In this document: positions 55,540-63,985 of the stretch, in pieces
Numbering within the stretch: the stretch's first letter is position 1
Layout of the letters: each line of letters opens with the position of its first letter
Origin: TMED108 sp964386795
GTDB taxonomy: Bacteria; Fidelibacterota; Marinisomatia; Marinisomatales; TCS55
NCBI GenBank assembly: GCA_964386795.1
Contig: CAYLUE010000001.1
Location: 6,979 to 70,978 of the forward strand
DNA: 64,000 nucleotides
Direction: 5' to 3'
The notes under the pieces: generated by a model
Databases searched by the model: none
Seen by the model: the letters and a program-made list of their open reading frames with translations, nothing else
Told to the model about the DNA's origin: nothing
Translations under genes and position numbers: made by a program

Positions 55540-56022
55540 GTGTCGCTTAGAATTAAAGAAATAAACTATGATAATCTGGATGATCTAAAAAAATTAGAAT
55601 CCGCATTAAAAAATTGGTTCGCAAACCCTAAGGAGCTCAATTTTACCGATCCTAACATGCAGTATCCATTTGATATGAAAAAATGGATCAATATCAATTA
55701 TAAACTAAACCAAATTCAGACTATAGTTCTATCTGAGGATGATTGGATTATAGGCTTTGGTGGATTAAAGTTTTTTGAAAAATCTAATCGAGCTCATATT
55801 GCCCAAGTCTATTTGGATTCTAACCAAAGAGGTAAAGGTTATAGAAAAAAGATGATTAATTATATTGAAGATTTAGCCACCAGGAATAAAGTGGGATCTC
55901 TTACTATTAATGCTATGAAAAAAGATATATCTGCTAGGGCTCTTTACGAATCCGTTGGATATCAAGAGGTCAATAATAAGGGCAATGTAATTACTTTAGA
56001 AAAAAAACCCTCACATAAGTGA
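55540..56022 (+). CDS. GNAT family N-acetyltransferase
   Basis: This 160-residue acetyltransferase has the acetyl-CoA loop NQRGKGYRKKM, the preceding AHIAQVYLDS strand and the late ALYESVGYQEV block. The start is GTG at 55540; no in-frame ATG occurs near it. Unusually, the stop codon lies inside the stem of the downstream terminator. The substrate is unknown. Confidence 0.85.
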   Translation: MSLRIKEINYDNLDDLKKLESALKNWFANPKELNFTDPNMQYPFDMKKWININYKLNQIQTIVLSEDDWIIGFGGLKFFEKSNRAHIAQVYLDSNQRGKGYRKKMINYIEDLATRNKVGSLTINAMKKDISARALYESVGYQEVNNKGNVITLEKKPSHK

Positions 56023-56031
56023 GGGTTTTTT
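56002..56031. terminator. Bidirectional rho-independent terminator
   Basis: CCCTCAC (56008-56014), loop ATAA and GTGAGGG (56019-56025) form a perfect 7-bp GC-rich stem, flanked by six A and six T. It serves the GNAT gene on the plus strand and the membrane protein gene converging from the minus strand. The GNAT stop codon (56020-56022) is within the right arm. Confidence 0.93.
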
Positions 56032-56039
56032 AATCTAAT

Positions 56040-56453
56040 TTATTTAAATCGATTTAAAGCCCATCCGATTACAGCGCCAGAGATCGCATACATGACCGCA
56101 CTGAGTGCAACGTCAACAACAACAAAGTTGACTGGAAATAATTTAGGCATCATCGCCATCCATTGCGTATCAATGAAAATCCATTTTGCAGCACCAAACC
56201 ATGCTCCGGTTACCGCACCGCTTTGTGCGCTATCCACACCCATCCTATCGTATATATAGGTGATAACAAAAATGTAGAAGACACCACCAAACATCGCTGG
56301 TGCCATATTTGGGGGAAATGTAAGAACATCTGAGTACTGTTGAGCCATAGACCCCATATGATTTGCATAGAATAGCTCAAAGGTAAGGCCACCTACAAGC
56401 GCCATTGCAAAGAAACCTAATACCCCAGCTATTCCTAATTTTTTAATATTCAT
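56040..56453 (-). CDS. Integral membrane protein of unknown function in the Fur/P19 cluster
   Basis: This 137-residue protein has about four hydrophobic helices (near 7-27, 50-68, 78-95 and 108-133) and is rich in Met, Gly and aromatics. I do not recognise a named family. It is the last gene after fur and the P19-like iron-protein gene, 26 bases downstream, and its end abuts a bidirectional terminator. A role linked to iron is suggested only by this position. Confidence 0.75.
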   Translation of the reverse strand: MNIKKLGIAGVLGFFAMALVGGLTFELFYANHMGSMAQQYSDVLTFPPNMAPAMFGGVFYIFVITYIYDRMGVDSAQSGAVTGAWFGAAKWIFIDTQWMAMMPKLFPVNFVVVDVALSAVMYAISGAVIGWALNRFK

Positions 56454-56479
56454 AATAACTCCTTATAATGTAACATCAA

Positions 56480-57007
56480 TTAATTTCTAATTGCTTCCGC
56501 AATTTGTTTAAAATTTACACTTTTATAATAAAATGTGTAATCATTTAGTAAGTTTTTTCCATATTTTTCTGTCCAATCATTGTGCAATGCTAATTCAATA
56601 TTTGATGGAGACAATATATTGAATTGTACATTATAGTTATCTTTGATCGAGCCTGGCAGAGCAATATTTCTAGCATAATGAAAATTATCAATCAAATTTA
56701 TATGTGGTTTTAAATCAACAAATAATTGTTGGCCAGATTTTGAATTCGTCACAGTAGCAGTTATATGTAAAAATGGAATAAATCCACCAGGAGTGGCTCC
56801 TTTTGGAATTTGCTTATCATCCCAATTTACTCTCGCCTCAAGGTGTACATGTGTTTGATTTTCTGGCAGATGTAATGAAGCTGGATAAATTTTATCTTTT
56901 ACAGCGCCCTCAAAAATAAAAACTATTCCAGGCGGAACCTTTTCTTGGCCTATGATTAATTCTGGAGATTGAAATAAGCTAAATAATAATGAAAGAAAGA
57001 AGATCAC
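56480..57007 (-). CDS. P19/Tp34-type periplasmic iron (copper)-binding protein
   Basis: This 175-residue exported protein has a hydrophobic signal (about 1-16). It aligns by eye with Campylobacter P19 and Treponema Tp34, periplasmic dimers that bind Cu and Fe for ferrous iron uptake. Matching blocks are THVHLEA (His55-Leu-Glu57), GGFIPFLHITATV, DNFHYARNIALPG (His110), the YNVQFNILSPS strand, and LALHNDW (His142). The P19 methionine ligand position appears to be His102 (KPHINL). It starts 17 bases after the fur stop, as expected for a Fur-regulated iron gene. No FTR1-type permease is present. Confidence 0.8.
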   Translation of the reverse strand: MIFFLSLLFSLFQSPELIIGQEKVPPGIVFIFEGAVKDKIYPASLHLPENQTHVHLEARVNWDDKQIPKGATPGGFIPFLHITATVTNSKSGQQLFVDLKPHINLIDNFHYARNIALPGSIKDNYNVQFNILSPSNIELALHNDWTEKYGKNLLNDYTFYYKSVNFKQIAEAIRN

Positions 57008-57024
57008 AATATATTTCTAAAAAA

Positions 57025-57447
57025 TTATTGACAGTCTTTGCACAATACAAAAAGCTGATGAATATGTCTAATCATCTTAAATCCTAACTCATCAATAATC
57101 TTATCTTGTCGGCTTTCAATCTTGTCATCAACAAATTCATGAATTCTTCCACATTGAACGCAAATAATATGATCATGATGATCAGAGTTGACTTTATTTT
57201 CGTATTTTGATGGGCTATCACCTAATTCTATTTTACGAATCAAATTATTTTTATGTAAAACATCTATAGTTCTATAAACTGTAGCTCTGGATACATTTAA
57301 GTTATTTTTTCTTAGCGCAGAATAAATTTCTTCAGCATCTCTATGATCATCGCTTGATTTTATTTCATCCCATACGGCTTGACGCTGATTTGTGTGGCGA
57401 AGGCCTTCTTTTTTTAAGGCATTAATGAGTAATTTTTTTGTAGCCAT
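57025..57447 (-). CDS. fur: Fur family transcriptional regulator
   Basis: This 140-residue metalloregulator has an N-terminal winged helix with RHTNQRQAVW and the recognition helix NVSRATVYRTIDVL, then the metal-binding dimerisation domain with HHDHIICVQCG and a second zinc pair. Structural zinc Cys96/Cys99 and Cys136/Cys139 are intact. It is followed by the P19-like gene in the same direction, which supports an iron role (Fur) over PerR or Zur. An imperfect inverted repeat lies just upstream of its start. Confidence 0.92.
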   Translation of the reverse strand: MATKKLLINALKKEGLRHTNQRQAVWDEIKSSDDHRDAEEIYSALRKNNLNVSRATVYRTIDVLHKNNLIRKIELGDSPSKYENKVNSDHHDHIICVQCGRIHEFVDDKIESRQDKIIDELGFKMIRHIHQLFVLCKDCQ

Positions 57448-57455
57448 TATTATAT

Positions 57456-57499
57456 ATCAATTTAGTGAATATTCGGTATTGAAATAATACTAAATCAAT
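57456..57499. promoter_or_regulatory. Imperfect inverted repeat upstream of fur
   Basis: ATCAATTTAGT (57456-57466) and ACTAAATCAAT (57489-57499) match as reverse complements at 9 of 11 positions. Their centres are 33 bases apart, about three helical turns. The pair lies within the 59-base gap before fur. It does not match the classical Fur box. It may be an operator for autoregulation, or chance in AT-rich DNA. Confidence 0.35.
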
Positions 57500-57506
57500 T
57501 AACAGA

Positions 57507-59690
57507 TTATCCTTCGGCAGAATCAACTTTTTTTAGATTTGCAAATTTCACTACTAATTTCTTTTTAAGTCCATCTTTAAATTCGATTCCAACCCTTTGG
57601 TTTTCACCTTGTCCGCTCAGAGCCATCACTTTACCTATTCCAAAAATAGCGTGCTCTACGTAGTCCCCAACTTGAAAATCATCAAATAATACTACCGTTC
57701 TACTCACAGCAGTTTTGGTATGCTTTCCTGCTTTACCTCCAATTACTTTTCTGGTAAGCGCAGAGGTAAATGAAATTTTCTCCAAATTTTCTTCCGGTAC
57801 TTCTCCAACAAAACGGGAAACGATACCATAAAGATCATCAGAACCCATCCTTCTTCTATTATTAGCATACATCAAATAAACTTTATTCATTGCTCGTGTA
57901 ACCCCTACATAGAACAATCGTCGTTCTTCCTCAAGAGTTTCTTTTGTATCTAGTGATCTATAAAGTGGAAATAAACCATCTTCAAGACCCGTCAAGAATA
58001 CTACGGGGAATTCTAACCCTTTAGAAGCGTGAACAGTCATCATTGTCACTCTATTGGTCTCATCGTTCCATTGGTCTAAATCTGTTAATAAGGAAACCTC
58101 TTCAATAAATTGAGAGAGGCTACCATCGGGGCTTCGTTTCATAAAATCATCAACACTCTTGATAAATTCTAATACATTTTCAAATCTTTCACTATCTTCA
58201 GGCGATGAGCTTTCATGGTAATATTTTTTTATTCCGGACTCTTCCACTAAAGCTCTGACTAGCTCAGCCGCATTTAGCTTTGGAAGTAGTTCGTTGTATT
58301 TTGATATAATATTATAAAACATGTTCAGCGCATCTGCTTGTTTGCCGCGAATTCCCATATTTTCCGGACTATTCAAGACTTCTATCATTTCAATTTTTCT
58401 TTTTTCAGCTTCTTTTACACACTTATCAACAGTTTTTAATCCAATACCTCGAGGAGGAAAATTAACGACACGTCTTAAAGAAATTGTATCTTTAGGGTTT
58501 AGGATTAGGCTTAAATATCCGATAAGATCTTTAACTTCTTTTCGTTCATAAAATCTAATTCCTCCAACAATATTATAAGGAATTCCAGACCGACGGAATG
58601 CATCTTCAATTGCTCTTGATTGCGAATTAGTTCTATAAAGGACAGCAAAATCACTAAAATTTCTTTTTTCTAATTTGATTTCTTTTTGAAGCGCGCTAAT
58701 GATGGCATCGGCTTCTTCCATCTCATCATTAGTTTGCATAAGTCCTAATTTTTCACCTTTGCCATTATTTGCAATCAATTCTTTTGCGGCTCTTTTATGG
58801 TTATTTTTTACAACAGAGTATGCTGCATCTAGAATGAAACTGGTAGAGCGATAATTTGTTTCTAACTTAAATATTTCGCATTTCTTAAATGTTTTTTCAA
58901 AATCAAGAATATTGCTAATGTCCGCACCCCTCCATCCATAAATAGATTGGTCATCATCGCCCACAACACAAATTTGCTGATGTGTGCTTGCTAAATATTT
59001 CACAAACATAAATTGGGGCTTGTTTGTATCCTGATACTCATCAACTAATATATATTTCCATAATTGTTGATATTTTTCAAGGATCTTTGGATGTTTTTCG
59101 AATATTTGCAAAGGAAGTAGTAATAAATCATCAAAGTCTACCGCATTATTCTTTTCTAACGCTTTTTGGTACTGCTCATAAAGTTCAGCATAATGCTTAT
59201 CGATAATTATCTGGGCTTTCTTTTTTGCTTCCTCTGGACTAATAAGTCTATTTTTAAAATAACTAATCTTAAATCGTAAATCTTTTGGCGTAATATAATT
59301 TTTTGGAAAATCCATCGGTTCCAGCAATACCTTGATAAGTGAAACTTGATCTTTGGTATCAAAAATAGAAAACTCAGAGGTATAGCCAAGGTGGTGAATT
59401 TCAGAGCGTAGAAGTTTCGCACAAATTGAATGAAAAGTGCCCATGGTAACCATAGCGCTTTTTCCTTTAACAATTTTATTTACGCGAACTCGCATTTCTT
59501 TAGCGGCTTTATTTGTAAATGTAAGAGCTAATATATTTTCAGCTTCAATTAATTTATTTTTTATTAGGTGCGCAATTTTATGCGTCAACACTCTTGTTTT
59601 TCCACTGCCTGCTCCAGCAAAAATAAGAACAGGTTTACCAAATGATTCTACGGCAGATTTTTGTACACTATTTAGATTTGGACTTGGCAT
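57507..59690 (-). CDS. uvrD: UvrD/PcrA-type ATP-dependent DNA helicase
   Basis: This superfamily 1A 3'-5' helicase has roles in repair and replication. The 727 residues include the Q-motif start LNSVQKSAVESF, Walker A FAGAGSGKTRV (about 24-34), the DEYQDTN box, VGDDDQSIYGWRGAD, YRTNSQSRAIEDAFR, and the VMTVHASKGLEF-type block (VTMMTVHASKGLEFPVVF). The C-terminus (about 670-722) is a small basic beta domain with DYVEHAIFGIGKV that resembles the PcrA Tudor domain, so PcrA is an equally good name. It follows mltG by 2 bases. Confidence 0.95.
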   Translation of the reverse strand: MPSPNLNSVQKSAVESFGKPVLIFAGAGSGKTRVLTHKIAHLIKNKLIEAENILALTFTNKAAKEMRVRVNKIVKGKSAMVTMGTFHSICAKLLRSEIHHLGYTSEFSIFDTKDQVSLIKVLLEPMDFPKNYITPKDLRFKISYFKNRLISPEEAKKKAQIIIDKHYAELYEQYQKALEKNNAVDFDDLLLLPLQIFEKHPKILEKYQQLWKYILVDEYQDTNKPQFMFVKYLASTHQQICVVGDDDQSIYGWRGADISNILDFEKTFKKCEIFKLETNYRSTSFILDAAYSVVKNNHKRAAKELIANNGKGEKLGLMQTNDEMEEADAIISALQKEIKLEKRNFSDFAVLYRTNSQSRAIEDAFRRSGIPYNIVGGIRFYERKEVKDLIGYLSLILNPKDTISLRRVVNFPPRGIGLKTVDKCVKEAEKRKIEMIEVLNSPENMGIRGKQADALNMFYNIISKYNELLPKLNAAELVRALVEESGIKKYYHESSSPEDSERFENVLEFIKSVDDFMKRSPDGSLSQFIEEVSLLTDLDQWNDETNRVTMMTVHASKGLEFPVVFLTGLEDGLFPLYRSLDTKETLEEERRLFYVGVTRAMNKVYLMYANNRRRMGSDDLYGIVSRFVGEVPEENLEKISFTSALTRKVIGGKAGKHTKTAVSRTVVLFDDFQVGDYVEHAIFGIGKVMALSGQGENQRVGIEFKDGLKKKLVVKFANLKKVDSAEG

Positions 59691-59692
59691 TA

Positions 59693-60742
59693 TTAGCTAT
59701 TATTAACCTTTTTTGTTTTTCTAATTTTTCTTCTCACTTTTTGAAACGCTCTCTTTGCTCTATTATGCTCTTTTTCAGTTTTTGAGAAAGTATGATAGCC
59801 GTCTCCTTTCGCTACAAAATAAAGGAAATCAATTTCTTCAGGATATATCGCGGCCTTGATTGATTCGATACCTGGATTATTAATTGGCCCAGGAGGAAGC
59901 CCATGGTTTAAATAGGTATTATAAGGTGACTTAATTTTCAAATCTTTATTTAAAAGCCTTCTAGGGGAATCATTAATAATGTATTGTATAGTTGGGTCGG
60001 CTTGCAGGCGCATTCCCTTATTCAATCGGTTATGGTATACACCTGAAATCCTTGGCCTTTCAGAATCATAAATTGCCTCACCTTCAATTATTGATGCCAA
60101 CGTCAATACTTCATTCTCGGTCAAATCCATTTTAGACATTCTATCGCGCATTTTTTTTGTTATATTTTTCTTGTATTCTGAAACCATTTTATTGATGATT
60201 TCTGTTGCGGTTTCATGTTCAGTAAACTGATAGGTATTTGGAAAGAGATAACCTTCAAAAGAATCACTATTAACATCCCATTTTTTTAACAAATTTTCAT
60301 TCTGGGAGGCATTAATAAAGCTTTTTTTATCAATTTTTATACTAGTATGTAATTTTTCAGCAATCTCATCGATTGACCAGCCTTCTAATATTGTTACCTT
60401 CATTGATACGTTAACACTATTAATAAGATTATTTATTAGGCTATAGTTTGTAGATGTATTTGCAATATTAAATTTTCCTGCTGGTATATCTTTTTCATAG
60501 CCAAGCATCTTAACTGCAAGAATAAATGATGATTTATTATTGATCACTTTTTTATCATATAATTCAGCTGATACATCTATCAAAGTTGAGCCTTTAGATA
60601 TATATATTTCAGCTAATTCATCGATATTTCCTTGAGGCCAAAGCAATACGATCGCATAGTAGATCAACATGCCACTTAAAACAGAAATTGCAATGGTTTC
60701 TGTCAAAAAATGGACAAAGTAAAATTGAATTTTCTTGAGCAT
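59693..60742 (-). CDS. mltG: Endolytic murein transglycosylase MltG
   Basis: MltG cleaves nascent glycan strands at the inner membrane. The 349 residues have one N-terminal helix (about 12-34), a LysM-like region with EIYISKGSTLIDV and ILEGWSIDEIAEKL, and the YceG catalytic part with LASIIEGEA (catalytic Glu near 219), GVYHNRLNKGMRLQADPTIQY and PYNTYLNHGLPPGPI. It is a normal family member. Confidence 0.95.
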   Translation of the reverse strand: MLKKIQFYFVHFLTETIAISVLSGMLIYYAIVLLWPQGNIDELAEIYISKGSTLIDVSAELYDKKVINNKSSFILAVKMLGYEKDIPAGKFNIANTSTNYSLINNLINSVNVSMKVTILEGWSIDEIAEKLHTSIKIDKKSFINASQNENLLKKWDVNSDSFEGYLFPNTYQFTEHETATEIINKMVSEYKKNITKKMRDRMSKMDLTENEVLTLASIIEGEAIYDSERPRISGVYHNRLNKGMRLQADPTIQYIINDSPRRLLNKDLKIKSPYNTYLNHGLPPGPINNPGIESIKAAIYPEEIDFLYFVAKGDGYHTFSKTEKEHNRAKRAFQKVRRKIRKTKKVNNS

Positions 60743-60875
60743 AAACGGGGCGAAAATTATCCATTTTTTATTATAATTACAAATTTTATAATATTTATAA
60801 CTTTTTGGACATTTTTCAAAATATAAGAAAAAATAATTGGCAGCCCTTTACAGAAAGCGTAACTTCGTCGTCGCA

Positions 60876-61118
60876 ATGAGTAGTGACAATCAACAAAATA
60901 AAATTAACCTTTTTGATGGCTGGGCCTTTGGAAGAATAAATTATATTCTTTTTAGCTCTGGCTTAGGACTGGTAATTTTTGGATATTTTTTTATGGCAAA
61001 TGGTGAAGTTGACAGCTTTCAAAGTTTAACACTTGCACCGATTATGCTTTTTTTAGGATATATAGTAGTCATTCCAATTTCTTTAGTCTATAGAGATAAA
61101 GAAAAAACGAATCAATGA
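60876..61118 (+). CDS. Small two-helix membrane protein, DUF3098-like
   Basis: This 80-residue protein starts at the ATG at 60876. The frame is open further back to a TTG at 60837, but that extension has no hydrophobic or family features. After a polar start come GWAFGRINYILFSSGLGLVIFG, MANGEVD, and SLTLAPIMLFLGYIVV, two membrane helices at about 25-40 and 55-72. The FxFGxxNYxLF pattern and the LAPIxLxxGY second helix match DUF3098 proteins common in Bacteroidota. The function is unknown. The tRNA-Asp gene begins 4 bases after its stop, so both could share a transcript. Confidence 0.78.
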   Translation: MSSDNQQNKINLFDGWAFGRINYILFSSGLGLVIFGYFFMANGEVDSFQSLTLAPIMLFLGYIVVIPISLVYRDKEKTNQ

Positions 61119-61122
61119 TTTT

Positions 61123-61196
<74 letters not shown>

Positions 61197-61200
61197 CAGC

Positions 61201-61227
61201 AAACCCCGTCAATAGATGGGGTTTTTT
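61201..61227 (+). terminator. Rho-independent terminator after tRNA-Asp
   Basis: The 10-bp stem AAACCCCGTC / GATGGGGTTT (one G-T pair) has the loop AATA and a T run on the plus strand, five bases after the tRNA. It may also slow transcripts arriving from the converging M14 peptidase gene. Confidence 0.9.
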
Positions 61228-61247
61228 GTTTTATTGTACTTTGCTAT

Positions 61248-63797
61248 CTAGAACATATGGCCAAAAAATACGGCATTTAGTAATAGTCCATTTGTTCCAT
61301 ACCAGAATGCTCTAAATGCTGGATTATCAGCAAATAGTATGACATGACCTCTGCCTTGTTTTTTCGCTATAATAGACGCTGTGTTTTTTATTTCAACTAG
61401 TTTTTCTTCGGCTATATATCCACTCAATAAGGGACTATTAGTGTATCTACCTACATTTGCTGCAGTAGATTCAGATAATTTGAAAAATGTAGTTCCTCTT
61501 CTAAATACTGGGTGTGTTTTTCCATAACCGTATCCAACCGGATGTGTATTGTCGACTATTATATTAAAAATGGACCCGCCAATTCTTTGGGCACCAGTTA
61601 CAAAGCCAACCTGATCGTAAGGAATGTCTAGGGTTGGTTTTTCATTTTCTACAAGCTCTTCATTTAATACATTATTATCTACAATCCATCTTGACCCACT
61701 CTGAACAGAAATTAAGGTCCCACCAGTGCTTATCCATGCTTTCAGATGCTTTACATCCATGCTATCTAAATCAGAGTAATATCCATCTGGAAAAATGATT
61801 GTATTATACTTTGAAAGCTTATTTCGATTCAAATTATCAGCGTTTAATAATGAAACTGGTATATTCATTCTATTATCTATTAAATGCCATATCTCTCCAG
61901 CTCCATAAGATGATGTTCCTTGACCTGAAAGAAGAGCAATTTTAGGTTTTTTTAATACCCCCTGGTACGCTCCACCAAGGTCAGGACCGGAAGGAGTTGA
62001 AGCAGAATTAGTAGCATAAATCTCAACATGATCTTCCGCTGCTAATTTGTTCATTAATTGATGAATCTCAGCTGCGGTAATAGTTGCATCGGCATCGCGT
62101 TGGTTAACAGGAATAACTATCGTTCCTCTTTTAAATTGCATGGTTTTTCCTGCCACCTTTGCGCTAAAGGGCGCTGTAGTGATTCTAGGCAATATTCCGC
62201 TATCTAAAATAGTATATAGGCTTTTTGGATTAAAGTACCGATTCCAAGGCAATAAATAAGCCGAGCGTGCTTTTCCACCAATCACTCCACCTCCATCAAG
62301 CGTCACCTTATTTAACTTTGAACCTAAGAATGCATCTGGTTTCTGTTTTACCTCATGGTAGTCTACACCAAATGCTAAAGGCAATGTCCATGCAGACACA
62401 TCATAAAAGAGAGAATCTTCAAAGGTGGTTACTTTTTCCATTACGCCGCCGATAAAACGGGTTTGTGGCTGATTGGTAGGGATAATAATTGCCTCACCGC
62501 GATTAAATTTCTTTCCTTTAACTGAAATCGATTTTTTTAAAGCATAAGCATCCACACGGTGCGCTTGCAGGGTTTTTATTAACATCTGAGCGCGCGTTCT
62601 ATTTTGCTTAAGGTTTATTAAATACCCTTTGGTTTTATTCTTAGTCGCAACAGCAGATGAAGACGCATAGAAATCTCGTTGGTATCTTAAAAAATCTTTT
62701 CTAAGCGAAACCAGCCCATCCAAAGCTCCTATGGTAGACATAAAATGGTTTCGAACTGTAAATGCATAAGTCAACCTACCTTGATTACTATCAGTCTCTA
62801 AAGCGCGCGAAGAGGCCTGTTCGAACAAAATGCCTACCGATCCATGAATATCTCCATAGGTTGATCCCTTACCATAATAAAAATCATCGTACGACTGCTC
62901 AGAGTAGTACATTGATTGAATATCATCTAAGCGCTTTGCAAAAAATGGTGCAAGTCTATACGCTAACTCAATACCTTCTTTTGGAGTATTGGGATTGGTT
63001 CTGCTTTTAATTCCCGGTTGAAAGAAAAATGTGGAATTATTTCCCATCTCATGCGCATCAAGTAAAAACTGTGGTCTCCAATGATGAAATAATTGTACGC
63101 GCCCTTGACTTTCCGGCTGCGTCACCGGCATCCAGTCGCGATTAAGGTCAAATAAATAGTGATTGGTTCTTCCGCGTGGCCAGGGTTGGTTATGCTCGCG
63201 GTCTTGTGTATCAGGAGTTGGTATAACCCCTCGATTTCCATTGGCCCAATTTGCAAAACGATCCCTACCATCAGGGTTAAACATCGGATCGACAATCAAA
63301 ATTGTATTTTTCAAGATCTCATCAATTTCATCACCTTGGCCGGCTGCTAAATGATGTAAAAGTAAAATAGCAGCTTCGGTCCCGCTCGCCTCATCGCCAT
63401 GAATTGAAAAACCTAAATAGGCAACCAAAGGCATTTTATCCAAATTCTTATTTGTCATCTGATTTGGCATTTCAGATATATTAACATTCTCCAATCTCAA
63501 ATTTTCTAAATTCTTATGATTATCAGGGTGCGTGACAATAGCATGAATCAAGCGTCTTCCCTCATGTGTTCTAGCATGGTCTTCTAAAATCACCCTATCG
63601 CTAAGGTCTGCAATCGATTCAAAATAATTGACTACCTGACTTGTTCTGGTATGTCTATCGCCAATTTTATGACCAATAACATCTTCGGGTTTTGGTATGG
63701 ATAAATCATAATTAATCCCTGTAAACTGCATGGGTAGCTCTATTTGTTGTTGCGAAAAAACAAACGAAAGAAACAGAGCGTGAAAAATGAGTTTCAT
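61248..63797 (-). CDS. Secreted M14-family zinc carboxypeptidase, large multidomain form
   Basis: The 849-residue precursor has a signal peptide ending at FSQ (about residue 16). The M14 domain spans about 50-360: zinc ligands His133 and Glu136 in IHGDEASG and His249 in LDAHEMG, substrate Arg in FDLNRDW, and catalytic Glu326 in LFEQASS. About residues 380-610 form a linker or beta region. Residues about 635-849 show a Rossmann-like pattern (KIALLSGQGTSSYGAGE, NTIIFPDGYY, WISTGGTLISVQSG), resembling a glutamine-amidotransferase-like fold. It would degrade peptides outside the cytoplasm. A strong Shine-Dalgarno (AGGAGGT, 63802-63808) precedes the ATG. Confidence 0.9.
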   Translation of the reverse strand: MKLIFHALFLSFVFSQQQIELPMQFTGINYDLSIPKPEDVIGHKIGDRHTRTSQVVNYFESIADLSDRVILEDHARTHEGRRLIHAIVTHPDNHKNLENLRLENVNISEMPNQMTNKNLDKMPLVAYLGFSIHGDEASGTEAAILLLHHLAAGQGDEIDEILKNTILIVDPMFNPDGRDRFANWANGNRGVIPTPDTQDREHNQPWPRGRTNHYLFDLNRDWMPVTQPESQGRVQLFHHWRPQFLLDAHEMGNNSTFFFQPGIKSRTNPNTPKEGIELAYRLAPFFAKRLDDIQSMYYSEQSYDDFYYGKGSTYGDIHGSVGILFEQASSRALETDSNQGRLTYAFTVRNHFMSTIGALDGLVSLRKDFLRYQRDFYASSSAVATKNKTKGYLINLKQNRTRAQMLIKTLQAHRVDAYALKKSISVKGKKFNRGEAIIIPTNQPQTRFIGGVMEKVTTFEDSLFYDVSAWTLPLAFGVDYHEVKQKPDAFLGSKLNKVTLDGGGVIGGKARSAYLLPWNRYFNPKSLYTILDSGILPRITTAPFSAKVAGKTMQFKRGTIVIPVNQRDADATITAAEIHQLMNKLAAEDHVEIYATNSASTPSGPDLGGAYQGVLKKPKIALLSGQGTSSYGAGEIWHLIDNRMNIPVSLLNADNLNRNKLSKYNTIIFPDGYYSDLDSMDVKHLKAWISTGGTLISVQSGSRWIVDNNVLNEELVENEKPTLDIPYDQVGFVTGAQRIGGSIFNIIVDNTHPVGYGYGKTHPVFRRGTTFFKLSESTAANVGRYTNSPLLSGYIAEEKLVEIKNTASIIAKKQGRGHVILFADNPAFRAFWYGTNGLLLNAVFFGHMF

Positions 63798-63813
63798 TAT
63801 TACCTCCTAGATC

Positions 63814-63841
63814 AAAAAAAAAATATTAACCCAAGTTAATA
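63814..63841 (-). promoter_or_regulatory. AT-rich hairpin with ten-T tail directly before the M14 gene
   Basis: Plus-strand TATTAAC (63824-63830) and GTTAATA (63835-63841) are perfect 7-base arms around CCAA. Read on the minus strand the hairpin is followed by ten T (63823-63814) and then the ribosome binding site. It could act as a weak attenuator or as an operator palindrome. Confidence 0.45.
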
Positions 63842-63866
63842 CGAGAAGAGATATTGCGCAAAATAT

Positions 63867-63895
63867 AAAGGCCCTTAAAAAGATTAAGGGCCTTT
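63867..63895 (-). terminator. Strong hairpin with U-rich tail upstream of the M14 gene
   Basis: The perfect 12-bp stem AAAGGCCCTTAA / TTAAGGGCCTTT has a 5-base loop. On the minus strand the stem ends in TTT followed by ATATTTTG, giving a terminator-like tail; the plus-strand side is less T-rich. It separates the structured RNA element at the window end from the M14 gene. Confidence 0.75.
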
Positions 63896-63906
63896 ATTTA
63901 GATACT

Positions 63907-63985
63907 TAGTAGTTGCCGACCTCCAATAGGCTGACATCTAGTCAGTTAATTTGCTGGCTTTTTCTTGGAGGCCAGCGGTCTACTA
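63907..63985 (-). ncRNA. Candidate structured RNA with pseudoknot, class unknown
   Basis: Nested and crossing complementarities fill this stretch: outer TAGTAG (63907-63912) with CTACTA (63980-63985); CCTCCAA (63920-63926) with TTGGAGG (63965-63971); hairpin CTGAC (63931-63935) with GTCAG (63941-63945); and GCTGG (63953-63957) with CCAGC (63972-63976). The second and fourth pairings interleave, forming an H-type pseudoknot. No ORF covers it. The minus strand is preferred because a terminator-like hairpin follows on that strand. I checked it by eye against tmRNA, RNase P, SRP and 6S landmarks and found no match. It may extend past the window edge. Confidence 0.45.

Noticed and set aside
57448..57506. 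Classical Fur box before fur
   Set aside because: No acceptable match to the GATAATGATAATCATTATC-type consensus; only a different spaced inverted repeat is visible.
60837..60875. TTG-initiated extension of the DUF3098-like protein
   Set aside because: There is no RBS, and the added residues do not resemble the family. The ATG at 60876 gives the usual short polar N-terminus.
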